A stretch of 33,847 nt of DNA. Source: Bradyrhizobium sp. GTDB lineage: Bacteria > Pseudomonadota > Alphaproteobacteria > Rhizobiales > Xanthobacteraceae. Below are positions 1-8,518 of this stretch, piece after piece. The first letter of the stretch is position 1. Each line of letters opens with the position of its first letter. Location: contig NZ_JAUSLT010000134.1 in the NCBI RefSeq assembly GCF_030646015.1, positions 1 through 33,847 of the forward strand. The letters are read 5' to 3'. Both the position numbers and the translations under genes were made by a program. Under the pieces are notes generated by a model. That model worked only from the letters and a program-made list of their open reading frames with translations. It did not search any database and was not told the origin of the DNA.

Positions 1-200
1 CCCCCCGCGCGGCTCTACGCCGCGTGGTGGGGAGGGGTCGGGGGTGGGGGGTCTATCGGCGAGCTCTACTGCCAGAAAATTTGCTGAGACCGCCGTCAGA
101 GAATTCGCGCATTCGACTGGCAGCGAATTTGCTGAAGCACCCCCCACCCCCGACCCCTCCCCGCCACGCGCAAGGGCGCGCGGGAGGAGGGGGGGAAGAG
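1..200. repeat. Large inverted-repeat (MITE-like) intergenic element, cut by the window edge
   Basis: Two 29-base arms, 24-52 and 139-167, are inverted copies matching at 28 of 29 positions; they are G-rich on one side and C-rich on the other. The similarity continues outward less perfectly, with C-run/GCGCG at 1-23 facing GCGCG/G-run at 168-200. Inside the loop a 15-base direct repeat (73-87 and 121-135, 13 of 15 identical) ends in ATTTGCTGA. The element sits directly downstream of the DUF2147 gene, so a transcript would fold into a very stable hairpin. Repeats of this style are common between genes in Bradyrhizobium genomes as I recall them. No transposase is present. Confidence 0.65.
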
Positions 201-210
201 AGACATTGCT

Positions 211-834
211 CTAACGCGCGGACGGGGCTCCGGGCGCCGGCGCCGGGACGGGTGCGCTGGTCTTTTTCGGCGCGGCCGGCTGTTTTGCGACCGGCGCCGG
301 CTTCATCGCCGCGGCCTGCGCCGGCAGGTATTTTGCGACCACGGCCGGATCGAGCTGCGCCATCGCCGTATCCGGCAACCGGGTCCAGATCTCGTCCTTG
401 CCGAACAGCGAGATTCCCATGTAGCCGCGCATGGTCAGCGTCTGGCCGTCGGCGCTGACGCTCATCTTGGCCTTGTAGATCTTGCCGTCGCGCGGATCGA
501 GCACGTTGCCGTTCTCGTATTTCAAGCCGTCGCGCTTCATGTCGCGGATGAAGGAAATGCCGAGCACCGGCGCATCCTTGCGATCGTCGGTGCATTTCGA
601 ACAGACCGGGTTGGGCGCTTCGCCGGGCAGCGGGAAGGTCTTGGCGATCGCCCCCTCGAAGATCCCGCCGCGATCGACCACGAGGAACCAGCCTACCGGC
701 TTGCCGTCGTCGATCTTCTGCCACAGCCCCGCGGCGGTCGGCTCGGCGACTTGCGCCGCCGCCATGGTGGCGAGCAAGCCAAAGCCGATCGCGAACAAAA
801 ACGTTTGTCGAATTCTGGATATCGCAGTCTGCAT
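211..834 (-). CDS. Secreted DUF2147 family protein
   Basis: This 207-residue protein has an N-terminal signal peptide: a short basic start, the hydrophobic stretch TFLFAIGFGLLATMAAA, and likely cleavage after AAAQ. The mature part resembles DUF2147, a domain of small periplasmic proteins of unknown biochemistry. Visible family features are an early GLWQKIDDG segment, a CSKC pair followed by DDRKDAPVLG, a basic/aromatic stretch around KIYKAKMS, and the typical close MRGYMGISLFGKDEIWTR. The last 45 residues are Pro/Ala-rich and probably disordered. I chose the ATG at 834 because AGGTGG sits five bases before it; the GTG nine bases upstream would be too close to that site. It is transcribed in the same direction as the reductase gene but 125 bases away, so co-transcription is uncertain. 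The family assignment is fairly sure; the function is unknown. Confidence 0.8.
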   Translation of the reverse strand: MQTAISRIRQTFLFAIGFGLLATMAAAQVAEPTAAGLWQKIDDGKPVGWFLVVDRGGIFEGAIAKTFPLPGEAPNPVCSKCTDDRKDAPVLGISFIRDMKRDGLKYENGNVLDPRDGKIYKAKMSVSADGQTLTMRGYMGISLFGKDEIWTRLPDTAMAQLDPAVVAKYLPAQAAAMKPAPVAKQPAAPKKTSAPVPAPAPGAPSAR

Positions 835-901
835 TTTCACCACCTGACCAATCCATAAAACAATGGCCCCAGACTAAGGCCATTTCGCGGACGGTTCCAG
901 T

Positions 902-929
902 GCCGCCGGCCCGCCTCAGGGCCGGCCGG
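902..929. terminator. GC-rich hairpin between the reductase and DUF2147 genes
   Basis: GCCGGCCC (905-912) and GGGCCGGC (919-926) form a perfect 8-bp stem around a 6-base loop, extendable by flanking GCC/GGC pairs. It lies 34 bases downstream of the reductase stop. No T-run follows on the minus strand, so intrinsic termination is only a possibility; stabilisation of the reductase mRNA 3' end is another. Confidence 0.3.
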
Positions 930-959
930 CGTGCCTCTTTTATGGCATTGCCAACGGAA

Positions 960-1988
960 TCAGTTGACCCCGAGCTTCTTCTGCAGGCTGGAGGACGACG
1001 TGGTGTACTGGAACACCAGCCGCTTGTCCGGATAGACGTAGCGGTGCGCCTTCTGGGCCATCAGCGATCCCTCGTGGAAGCCGCACAGGATCAGCTTCAG
1101 CTTGCCGGGATAGGTGTTGATGTCGCCGATGGCGAAGATGCCGGGCACGCTGGTCTCGAACGCGGAGGTCTCGACCGGCACCAGATTGTGTTCCAGCGCA
1201 ATGCCCCAATTGGCGACCGGGCCGAGCTTCATGGTCAGTCCGAAGAACGGCAGGATGGTATCGCAGGCGATCTTTGTCAGCGCGTTGTCGTTGCCCTTGA
1301 CGGTAGCGCCCGTCAGCTGGCCGTCCTTGCCCTCGAGCTCGGTGACCTGGCCGATCTTCAATTCCATCTTGCCGGCCGCCACCAGCGCGCGCATCTGTTC
1401 GACGCTGTGCGGTGCCGCGCGAAAATCGTCGCGCCGGTGCAAGAGCGTGACGCGCTTCGCAATCGGATGGAGGTTGAGGGTCCAGTCCAGCGCGGAATCG
1501 CCGCCGCCGACGATCAACAGATCCTTGTCGCGGAACTGCTCCATCTTGCGCACCGAATAGAAGACCGAGGTGCCTTCATAGGCCTCGATGCCCGGCACCG
1601 GCGGCCGCTTCGGCTGGAACGAACCGCCGCCCGCGGAAATCACCACCACCTTGCATTCGAACACCTGGCCGGCATCGGTGGTGACGCGAAAGCCGGGATC
1701 GCCGATCTTCTCGATCGTCTCCACCATCTCGTTGAGATGGAAGGTCGGGTTGAACGGCTTGATCTGCTCCATCAGCGCGTCGGTCAGGCCCTGGCCGGTG
1801 ACGAAGGGAATGCCGGGAATGTCGTAGATCGGCTTTTCCGGATAGAGCTCGGCGCACTGGCCGCCGATCTTGTCGAGGATGTCGACGAGATGCGCCTTCA
1901 TGTCGAGCAGGCCCAGTTCGAACACGGCAAACAGTCCACAGGGGCCCGCGCCAATAATCAGCACATCGGTTTTGATCGCTTCGCTCAT
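960..1988 (-). CDS. Ferredoxin--NADP(+) reductase, thioredoxin-reductase-like type
   Basis: This 342-residue flavoenzyme would transfer electrons between NADPH and a ferredoxin, probably in the cytoplasm. The FAD dinucleotide fold is at the N-terminus (IIGAGPCGLF, residues 11-20), the NADP-binding fold near residue 160 (VGGGDSALDW), and the second FAD motif near residue 290 (FAIGDINTYPG). The CxxC active site of true thioredoxin reductases is absent from the central domain. A C-terminal extension with aromatic residues (FQYTTSSSSLQKKLG) is present, which is the hallmark of the TrxR-like FNR class known from Rhodopseudomonas palustris and B. subtilis YumC. The length is typical of that class. 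A 2Fe-2S ferredoxin gene at 8070-8390 is a plausible partner. The start ATG is preceded only by a weak AAGAAG site. Family assignment is strong; the physiological direction of electron flow cannot be read from the sequence. Confidence 0.9.
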   Translation of the reverse strand: MSEAIKTDVLIIGAGPCGLFAVFELGLLDMKAHLVDILDKIGGQCAELYPEKPIYDIPGIPFVTGQGLTDALMEQIKPFNPTFHLNEMVETIEKIGDPGFRVTTDAGQVFECKVVVISAGGGSFQPKRPPVPGIEAYEGTSVFYSVRKMEQFRDKDLLIVGGGDSALDWTLNLHPIAKRVTLLHRRDDFRAAPHSVEQMRALVAAGKMELKIGQVTELEGKDGQLTGATVKGNDNALTKIACDTILPFFGLTMKLGPVANWGIALEHNLVPVETSAFETSVPGIFAIGDINTYPGKLKLILCGFHEGSLMAQKAHRYVYPDKRLVFQYTTSSSSLQKKLGVN

Positions 1989-2164
1989 GTCAGCTTCTTT
2001 TCAGTTGAACCGTCGCCGGCCGGCCGGGGTGCCTTTGGGCTGCGCCTGTCTAGCCAACGCCGGGGGGCGAGGAAAGCCATAAATGGGCGGCTGGGCTGCC
2101 CGGCAACCCCTTGCCGGAGCTGACTAACTGGGCTGTAACGGCTGGGAATATCAGGAGATTGCCC
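1989..2164. promoter_or_regulatory. Divergent intergenic region between reductase and thioesterase genes
   Basis: These 176 bases separate two divergently transcribed genes and must carry promoters for both. I see no convincing -35/-10 pair or operator. The clear signal is AGGAG at 2153-2157, seven bases before the GTG at 2165, which sets the thioesterase start. Confidence 0.35.
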
Positions 2165-2620
2165 GTGAACGCCCCTGCCCGCGTCGATTCAACGCCTCGC
2201 CTGGAGGATTTCCCCTACCGGCTGACGGACAATGTGCGGTTCGCCGACCTCGATCCCAACCAGCACGTCAACAATGCGGTGTATGCGAGCTATTTCGAAA
2301 CCGGCCGCGTCACGCTGATGAAGGACCGCAGCTACGGGCTGATGCCCGATGGCGTCACCTGGATCATGGTGCGGCTCGACATGCATTTCCGCGCCGAGCT
2401 GCGCTGGCCCGGCACCATCGAGATGGGGCTCGGCGTGGTGAAATTCGGCCGCACCTCGGTGACGTTCGACCAGGTGGTGTTTTCCGAAGGCGTCTGCGTC
2501 GCCTCGGCGCGATCGGTCTCGGTGCTGCTGGACGAGGCGACGCGCAAGCCGACGCCGCTGACGGAGGAGATTTTGCGGAGTTTCCAGCCATGGCTGCACC
2601 GCGGCTTCGACGGAAAATGA
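2165..2620 (+). CDS. Acyl-CoA thioesterase, 4HBT hotdog family
   Basis: This 151-residue protein has the single hotdog fold of the YbgC/4-hydroxybenzoyl-CoA thioesterase group, which hydrolyses acyl-CoA thioesters in the cytoplasm. The diagnostic segment is near residues 21-45: FADLDPNQHVNNAVYASYFE, with the Asp and the HVNNAVY turn expected at the active site. Further strands (DMHFRAELRWPG, IEMGLGVVKFG) fit the fold. I chose the GTG at 2165 rather than a TTG at 2111 because AGGAG lies seven bases upstream and the extra 18 residues look unrelated to the fold. Its stop overlaps the start of the next gene (ATGA at 2617), so the two are probably translated together. The substrate chain cannot be deduced. 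Confidence 0.85.
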   Translation: MNAPARVDSTPRLEDFPYRLTDNVRFADLDPNQHVNNAVYASYFETGRVTLMKDRSYGLMPDGVTWIMVRLDMHFRAELRWPGTIEMGLGVVKFGRTSVTFDQVVFSEGVCVASARSVSVLLDEATRKPTPLTEEILRSFQPWLHRGFDGK

Positions 2621-3720
2621 TCCGCCTCGCGCTGGCGGCGGTCGTTGCCCTGCTCGCGGCGGCGCCCGCCACCGCGGCGGATCCATTGCATCGCGAGGAT
2701 CTGCGGATCCCGATGGCGGCCGCCGGTCCCCGCGGGCTGGAAGCCATGCTGATCCGCCCCGCAGGCACCGGGCGCTATCCGCTGGCGCTGCTCAGCCACG
2801 GCACGCCGCGCGATGCCGCGGCCCGCGAGGGCATGACGCCCAACGGCCTCTACGTGCAGGCCATCGAATTTGCCCGCCGCGGCTTTGCCGCCGTCGTGGT
2901 GATGCGCCGCGGCTACGGCGATTCCGGCGGCGGCTATGCCGAAAGCAACGGCCCCTGCGATCGTCGCAACTATCTCGCCTCGGCCAACGCTTCGGCCGCC
3001 GACCTGCGCGCCGCCGTCGATGCGATGGGCCGTCGCGCCGACCTCACCACCAAGGGCATGATCGCAGCCGGCGTTTCCGCCGGCGGATTCGCCAGCATCG
3101 CGCTGTCGGCCGATCCGCCGCCGGGCCTCGCCGCCGTGATCAATTTCGCCGGCGGCCGCGGCTCGCGCGCCGACGATGACGTGTGCGACGAGGACGCACT
3201 GGTTCGCGCTTTCGCAAGCCTGGGCAAGACATCGCGAATTCCGTCGCTGTGGGTCTATGCCGGCAACGACAAGTACTTCGGACCGCAACTGGCGCGCCGG
3301 ATGCATGCCGCCTTCACCGCCGCCGGCGGACGCGCTCGTTTCATCGACGCGCCCGCCTTCGGCCGCGACGGCCACGGCCTGTTTTCCGCAATGGGAGTCT
3401 CGATCTGGACGCCGATGGTCGATAGTTTTCTGCGCGAGATGAACCTCGGCACCCGCGACCTGATCGCCGCGCCTGCCACTGCAGCAGTTCCGCCGCCCCG
3501 GCAGTTCAGCGTAAAAGGCCGTGCCGCTTTTGCCGCCTACCTCGCCAGCGGCCCGCACAAGGCCTTCGCGGTGTCGCCGAAGGGCCAATACGCCTTCCGC
3601 AGCGGATTGCGAACGCCAGCCCAGGCCGAGGCCGCGGCACTTGCCGAATGCGCAAAACATGCGCCGGACTGCGCGCTGTATGCGAAGGGCGATGAACTCG
3701 CCGGCCAGGGCAACCGGTGA
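2617..3720 (+). CDS. Exported alpha/beta hydrolase with an extra C-terminal module
   Basis: This 367-residue protein begins with a signal peptide (MIRLALAAVVALLAAAPATAA), followed by an alpha/beta hydrolase domain of the dienelactone-hydrolase/X-Pro-peptidase-like kind. The nucleophile elbow is GVSAGG with Ser about residue 154, the acid is Asp about 218 in WVYAGNDKYF, and the base is His about 253 in GRDGHG. LLSHGTP near residue 60 probably carries the oxyanion hole. After residue 285 there is an added module of about 65 residues (FAAYLASGPHKAFAVSP through CAKHAPDCALYAKGD) with two cysteines, resembling tails on other exported alphaproteobacterial proteins. The start at 2617 overlaps the thioesterase stop by four bases; an in-frame ATG at 2590 would disrupt the signal peptide. 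Substrate unknown; likely an ester or amide hydrolysed in the periplasm. Confidence 0.8.
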   Translation: MIRLALAAVVALLAAAPATAADPLHREDLRIPMAAAGPRGLEAMLIRPAGTGRYPLALLSHGTPRDAAAREGMTPNGLYVQAIEFARRGFAAVVVMRRGYGDSGGGYAESNGPCDRRNYLASANASAADLRAAVDAMGRRADLTTKGMIAAGVSAGGFASIALSADPPPGLAAVINFAGGRGSRADDDVCDEDALVRAFASLGKTSRIPSLWVYAGNDKYFGPQLARRMHAAFTAAGGRARFIDAPAFGRDGHGLFSAMGVSIWTPMVDSFLREMNLGTRDLIAAPATAAVPPPRQFSVKGRAAFAAYLASGPHKAFAVSPKGQYAFRSGLRTPAQAEAAALAECAKHAPDCALYAKGDELAGQGNR

Positions 3721-3734
3721 CGCCGCGCGCGCGG

Positions 3735-4676
3735 CTAGCGCCCTGACGACATCGCCGCCGGCCCGTCTTGCCGCAATTGCCGCATCAGCGTCTCGCGCAG
3801 CCATTTGTGGCCGGGATCGTCGTTATTGTTCTCGTGCCAGATCATGTGGAAATGCTGTTCCGCGATCGGCATCGGCGGCTCGTGCAAGGTGAGTCCGAAG
3901 ATCGGGGCCATCCGTTCCGCGAAGCGGCGCGGCACCACCGCCACCAGATCGGTGTCGGCCACCATCGCCGGCATCGACCACACCTTGTTGACCATGTAGG
4001 CGATCTGCCGGTTGCCGCCGCGGGTGATGATGTCACGATCGACCGTGGCGTGGTTGCGCAGCTCGCCGATCAGCGCGATCTGGCCGAGCGACATGAAGGT
4101 TTTCAGGTCGAGCGTCTTGCCGATGCGCGGATGGTCGTTGCGGGCAATGACGACATACTCGCAAGGGCAGATCGTGGTCATCACCAGCCCCGGCGCACTG
4201 ACCGGAAACGTATAGCAGGCGAGATCCAGCGTACCGGCGATGATGTCGTCGGCGACATTGGTGTTCCACGGCGGCCGCGACTCGATCGTGACCAGCGGCG
4301 CATGCCGGGCTATCTCGCGCAGCAGCGGAGCCATCAAGAGCGGCTCCAGCGGGTCCACCATCACGATGCGGAAGTGCCGCTTGTAGGAAGCCATATCCAG
4401 GGTGCGGTCGCCGTCGAATTGCTGGCGGATCAGCCGCAGCGCCTCGCGCACCGGCTCGATCATCTGCTGCGAGCGGTTGGTCGGCTTGACGCCGCGGCCG
4501 GCGCGCACGAACAGGGGATCGTCGAAATGCTCGCGCAGCCGCGTCAGCGCGTTGGAGACGGCGGGCTGGCTCAGCGCCAGTTGCCGGGCGGCGTGGCTGA
4601 TATTGCCGGTGGCGAACACGGCGTCGAACACGATCAGGAGATTGAGATCGACGTTCCGCAGGTTGATGGTCGCCAT
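3735..4676 (-). CDS. LysR-family transcriptional regulator (NodD-like subgroup)
   Basis: This 313-residue DNA-binding regulator has a winged helix-turn-helix at residues 10-67. The recognition region reads ISHAARQLALSQPAVSNALT, followed by DDPLFVRAG. The rest is the two-lobed LysR substrate-binding domain (VMVDPLEPLLMAPLL; DLACYTFPVSAPGL; SMPAMVADTDLVAVVPRR). The MxxINLRNVDLNLL opening and long effector domain match the NodD/PcpR-like subgroup, which often senses aromatic or phenolic molecules; that ligand class is an inference only. I chose the ATG at 4676; ATGs or alternative codons farther upstream would add 9-25 residues outside the family. It converges on the hydrolase gene with only 14 bases between stops, and diverges from the autotransporter across 324 bases, a typical position for a LysR regulator of its neighbour. 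Confidence 0.88.
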   Translation of the reverse strand: MATINLRNVDLNLLIVFDAVFATGNISHAARQLALSQPAVSNALTRLREHFDDPLFVRAGRGVKPTNRSQQMIEPVREALRLIRQQFDGDRTLDMASYKRHFRIVMVDPLEPLLMAPLLREIARHAPLVTIESRPPWNTNVADDIIAGTLDLACYTFPVSAPGLVMTTICPCEYVVIARNDHPRIGKTLDLKTFMSLGQIALIGELRNHATVDRDIITRGGNRQIAYMVNKVWSMPAMVADTDLVAVVPRRFAERMAPIFGLTLHEPPMPIAEQHFHMIWHENNNDDPGHKWLRETLMRQLRQDGPAAMSSGR

Positions 4677-5000
4677 GGCCGTCCGCGTCCCCCAAATAAT
4701 CATTCGCGCGGGTGATACATAGGTCGGCAACACCACCGCTGTCCAAGACAAAAGCGGTGCGCCGCCGAACGAGCGCGGGCCTCGGGCCCATGCCGCGAAA
4801 CATTCGCGGGCGTTATGGATGGCATTCAGAGACTCAATTTTTCACCGTCCCGCATCGCACCTATGGTCGCGTCCGGGGTCGGGATCATACGCGTGAACTG
4901 GCATCGCCGCTCACGCGTAACCTGAAAGCCAATGCGGATATGTGAACCGGCCGGCGCGCTGACGTGCGCCGGAACGGGATGGTTGTGGGGATGTGACGTG
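4677..5000. promoter_or_regulatory. Divergent LysR/autotransporter intergenic region
   Basis: These 324 non-coding bases lie between the LysR start and the autotransporter signal peptide. The only clear structure is the 9-bp dyad at 4888-4919, annotated separately. No strong sigma-70 hexamer pair was recognised. Promoters for both genes are expected here. Confidence 0.4.
4888..4919. promoter_or_regulatory. Dyad-symmetric candidate operator upstream of the autotransporter
   Basis: TACGCGTGA (4888-4896) and TCACGCGTA (4911-4919) are perfect 9-bp inverted repeats separated by 14 bases, placing the half-sites about two helical turns apart. The dyad sits 82 bases before the autotransporter start and 212 bases before the LysR start. 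It could be the site of the adjacent LysR protein or another dimeric regulator; no binding evidence exists. Confidence 0.4.
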
Positions 5001-8000
5001 ATGATGATTGCAAAGCCGCCATCCGTTGGCGCCGTTGGCCGCCGCCTGGGGTCGCTCGGTCGCCGCCTGCTGGTCTCCACCACGGTGCTGACGCCCGCCG
5101 CGCTGTTGCTGGCCGCGCCCGCCCAGGCCGACGCGACTACGTCTGGGTTGGCGGTTCGGGCGCGGGCTACACGACGCCTGCCAACTGGAATCTGAATACC
5201 GCATTCCCGGGCAATCTCGCCGCCGACACCGCCACATTCGGCAATACGGCAGGCGCATCGGAAACCGTCACCCTCGCCGCCCTCGCCACGCTGACGGGCT
5301 GGACCTTCAACACCAACGCGGCGACTTCCTATACCGTGGACGGCGGGCAGACCGTGACGCTGTCGGGGGGCATTCTCAACACCTCGACGGGCGGTACCCA
5401 TACCATCGCCAACGCCATTACGGGCACCGGCGGCATCGTTCAGAACGGCGCCGGCTCGACCCTGGTTCTGTCCGGCGCCAACACCTACACCGGCGCGACC
5501 ACGGTTTCCGCCGGCACCCTCGAAGTCAGCGCCAACGACCATCTCAGCAGTTCCACGGCGCTGAGCATCGCGGCGGGCGCGACATTCAACATCAACGGTA
5601 CCCAGCAAACCGCCGCGTCGTTTGGCGGGGCGGGCACGCTGCGTTCCGGAAGCAGCTCCGCGACCCTGCGGTTCGGTGCCGACAATTCCTCGACGGCCTT
5701 TTCGGGAAACGTCACCAACGCCTGGATCGGATTTGAGAAATACGGCACCGGCACCTCCACCTTCAGCGGCGCCACCTGGCCCGGCGGAGGCACGTTCACA
5801 ATCAATGCGGGGACCGTCGCGCTGACCGGCGGCGCCGACGTGACCAATACGTTCTTCACCATGCAGAACAATGCCACGCTGGATATCGCGGGAACCGTCA
5901 ACGGCGCGTCGGTCGGCTTTCTGGGCGGCGGGGCCGGAACGGCAGTGCATCTCGGCACCAGGACGCTGACGATCGAGCATGATTCCCTTCGGGTCAGCAC
6001 CTTCATGCAAGGCGTCATCGACGGCAGCGGCGGCCTGACGCTTGGCCAGAATTCTGCGCTGAAGTTGACGAACGACAACACCTATACCGGCGCCACCACG
6101 CTCACCGGCACCAACGCGGAGCTGGAACTTCGAAGCGCACAAGCTGTCGCCGCATCCAGCGAAGTGAACATCGCGACCAGCGGCGCCACCGTCAACGTCG
6201 CCAACGCGGGAGCGGACGTCTCGATCCGGTCGCTCCGGGGCATCGCGGGCGGCATCGTCATCGTCGGCAACCACAATCTGATCGTTACCGACGCGGCTGC
6301 GGATTTCGCTGGAGTCATCAAGAAGAACCTGAATTCCTCGACCGGCGGGCTGATTCTGGCCGGCGGGCACCAGACCCTGTCGGGCATCAACACCTATACC
6401 GGCGCGACCACCGTCAACGGCGGCACGCTGAGCGTAGACGGCTCGATCGCGACGTCCGCGCTGACCACGGTCAACGCCGGCGGCACCCTCGGCGGCACCG
6501 GCACCGTCGGCAACACCGCCATTAATGGCGGCACGCTGGCGCCGGGCAATTCGACCGGCACGCTGACGGTGAACGGCAATCTCAGTTTCACCGCGGCTTC
6601 GTCCTACATGGTCGAGATATCGCCTTCCAATGCCGACCTCACCAACGTCACCGGCAACGCGACGCTCGGCGGCGCGACCGTCAATGCCAGCTTCGCGCCG
6701 GGCAGTTACGTGGCCAGGCAGTACACCATCCTCAATGCCGTCGGCGGGCTCGGCGGCAGCACTTTCGGCGCGCTCGTCAACAACAACCTGCCTTCCAGCG
6801 TGACTTCGAGCCTGAGCTACGACGCCAACAACGTCTATCTCAATCTTGCACTCAACTTCGCCATTCCCGGCGGCCTCAACGTCAACCAGGCCCATGTCGG
6901 AAATGCGCTGACCAACTTCTTCGATGCCACCGGCGGCATTCCGCTGGCGTTCGCCGCGCTGACGCCGGCAGGATTGAGCCAGGTCTCCGGCGAAACGGCT
7001 GTCGGCACGCAGCAGACGACCGTCGACGCGATGAACTTGTTCATGGGCGTGATGACCGATCCGTTCATCGACCGGCGCGGCGACACATCGACGGCATCGG
7101 GTGCGTCGCCATTCAGCGAGGCGAACATCGGCCGCGGCCCGGGACGCGACGCCTTTGCCATGATCACCAAGGCGGGCGCGCCGCCGGTCGCCTTCATCCC
7201 GCGATGGAGCGTGTGGGCGGCAGGCTATGGCGGATCGCAAACCACCGACGGCAACGCCACGCTCGGGTCCAGCACCGCCACCAGCCGCGTCTATGGCACC
7301 GCCGTCGGCGCCGACTACCGGTTCTCGCCGTTTACGCTGGCGGGGTTTGCGCTGGCCGGCGGCGGCACCAGCTTCTCGATCGCCAACGGCTTTGGCGGCG
7401 GCCGCTCCGATCTGTTCCAGGCCGGCGCGTTTCTCCGTCATACCGCCGGCCCGGCCTACCTCTCCGCCGCGCTGGCCTATGGCTGGCAGGACATCACCAC
7501 CGACCGCACCGTGACCATCGCGGGCGTCGACCAGCTTCGTGCCAAGTTCAACGCCAATGCGTGGTCGGGCCGGGCCGAGGGCGGCTATCGCTACATTACC
7601 CCGTGGATGGGCCTCACGCCTTACGCGGCGGGACAGTTCGTCACGTTCGAGTTGCCGAACTATGCCGAGACGGTGGTGTCCGGCGCCAACACGTTCGCGC
7701 TGGGCTATGCCGCCAGGAGCGTCACCGCCACCCGCAGCGAGTTCGGACTGCGCGCCGACAGGTCGTTCGCCATGCAGGACGCGATCCTGACGCTGCGCGG
7801 CCGCGCGGCCTGGGCCCACAACTTCAACCCGGACCGTTCGATCACGCCAACGTTCCAGACCCTGCCCGGCGCCAGCTTCGTGGTGAATGGCGCCGCGCAG
7901 GCCCGCGATGCAGCTCTCGCCACCGCCTCCGCGGAAATGAAATGGCTGAATGGCTTCTCGCTCGCCGCCACCTTCGAGGGAGAATTCTCCGACGTGACCC

Positions 8001-8041
8001 GCAGCTATGGCGGCAAGGGCGTGGCGCGCTACAGCTGGTGA
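5001..8041 (+). pseudogene. Autotransporter (type V secretion) with PATR repeats; frameshift after the signal peptide
   Basis: A signal peptide starts at ATG 5001: basic GRRLGSLGRRLL, then STTVLTPAALLLAAPAQA. In that frame translation ends about 20 codons later. A fitting passenger start (YVWVGGSGAGYTTPANWN) lies in the frame of 5135, which has no start codon before GTG 5336. Restoring one base near 5134 would join them into a protein of about 1013 residues. The passenger carries passenger-associated repeats with the recurring NTYTGATT core (about 5488, 6079, 6388) and a TLGGTGTVG...GGTLAPGNS segment. The last 280 residues form the outer-membrane beta-barrel (WSVWAAGYGG to GVARYSW), ending in an aromatic residue as barrel assembly requires. 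As written, no exported full-length product is possible. The coding remainder is intact, which suggests a recent mutation, phase switching or a base error. The passenger's target is unknown. Confidence 0.85.
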
Positions 8042-8059
8042 GCGCTTCGCAACGGCACG

Positions 8060-8082
8060 GCGGCGGGCGTTAAGCCTGCCGC
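8060..8082. terminator. Hairpin between convergent autotransporter and ferredoxin genes
   Basis: GCGGCGGGC (8060-8068) pairs with GCCTGCCGC (8074-8082) at eight of nine positions around a 5-base loop that contains the ferredoxin stop codon. There is no T-run, so it is at best a weak bidirectional transcription stop between two genes that face each other. Confidence 0.3.
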
Positions 8083-8390
8083 TCCGGCGTCGACACGATC
8101 AGGCCGTCGAGTTCGTCGCTGACCTTGATCTGGCACGACAGCCGCGAATTCGGCCGCACGTCGAAGCCGAAATCCAGCATGTCCTCTTCCATCGGGGTCG
8201 GCGCGCCGACCTTCTCGCGCCAGGCTTCATCGACATAGACATGGCAGGTCGCGCAGGCGCAGGCCCCGCCGCATTCGGCCTCGATGCCCGGGATGCCGTT
8301 GCGGATCGCCGCTTCCATCACGGTCGCGCCGTTTTCGACGTCAATGATGCGGGTTTCGCCGTTATGGTCGACAAAGTGAATCTTGGCCAT
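8070..8390 (-). CDS. 2Fe-2S ferredoxin, adrenodoxin/putidaredoxin type
   Basis: This 106-residue soluble electron carrier is of normal length for the vertebrate/bacterial-type [2Fe-2S] ferredoxins. Cluster ligands are Cys40, Cys46 and Cys49 (CGGACACATC, C-x5-C-x2-C) and Cys86 in LSCQIK; Cys44 is an additional cysteine inside the loop. The acidic helix EEDMLDFG (residues 68-75) is the usual docking surface for reductase and P450 partners. Such ferredoxins feed cytochrome P450s, Rieske oxygenases or Fe-S assembly. The TrxR-like reductase at 960-1988 is a possible electron donor. The start ATG at 8390 directly begins the beta-grasp strand (KIHFVDHNG). It faces the autotransporter gene with 28 bases between stops. 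Confidence 0.93.
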   Translation of the reverse strand: MAKIHFVDHNGETRIIDVENGATVMEAAIRNGIPGIEAECGGACACATCHVYVDEAWREKVGAPTPMEEDMLDFGFDVRPNSRLSCQIKVSDELDGLIVSTPERQA

Positions 8391-8518
8391 GATTGCTCGT
8401 TACTGCCGGGATGAAGAGAGGTCCGGGCAGTCCTATAACGGGTCGATCCGCTCTGCGCCAGCGGCCGGGGCGAAAACCTGCCGCGCGGTCCGGGAGGCGC
8501 CCTCTGGCGGCCGGCGGA

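Noticed and set aside
5115..5140. Programmed ribosomal frameshift in the autotransporter
   Set aside because: No slippery heptamer, no evident downstream pseudoknot, and autotransporters are not known to use one. Mutation, phase change or sequence error is simpler.
4826..7819. A 997-codon open frame antisense to the autotransporter
   Set aside because: It has no family-like content, is rich in Arg, Gly and Ala, and follows from the GC-rich codon pattern of the real gene. The autotransporter sense strand has clear PATR and barrel signatures.
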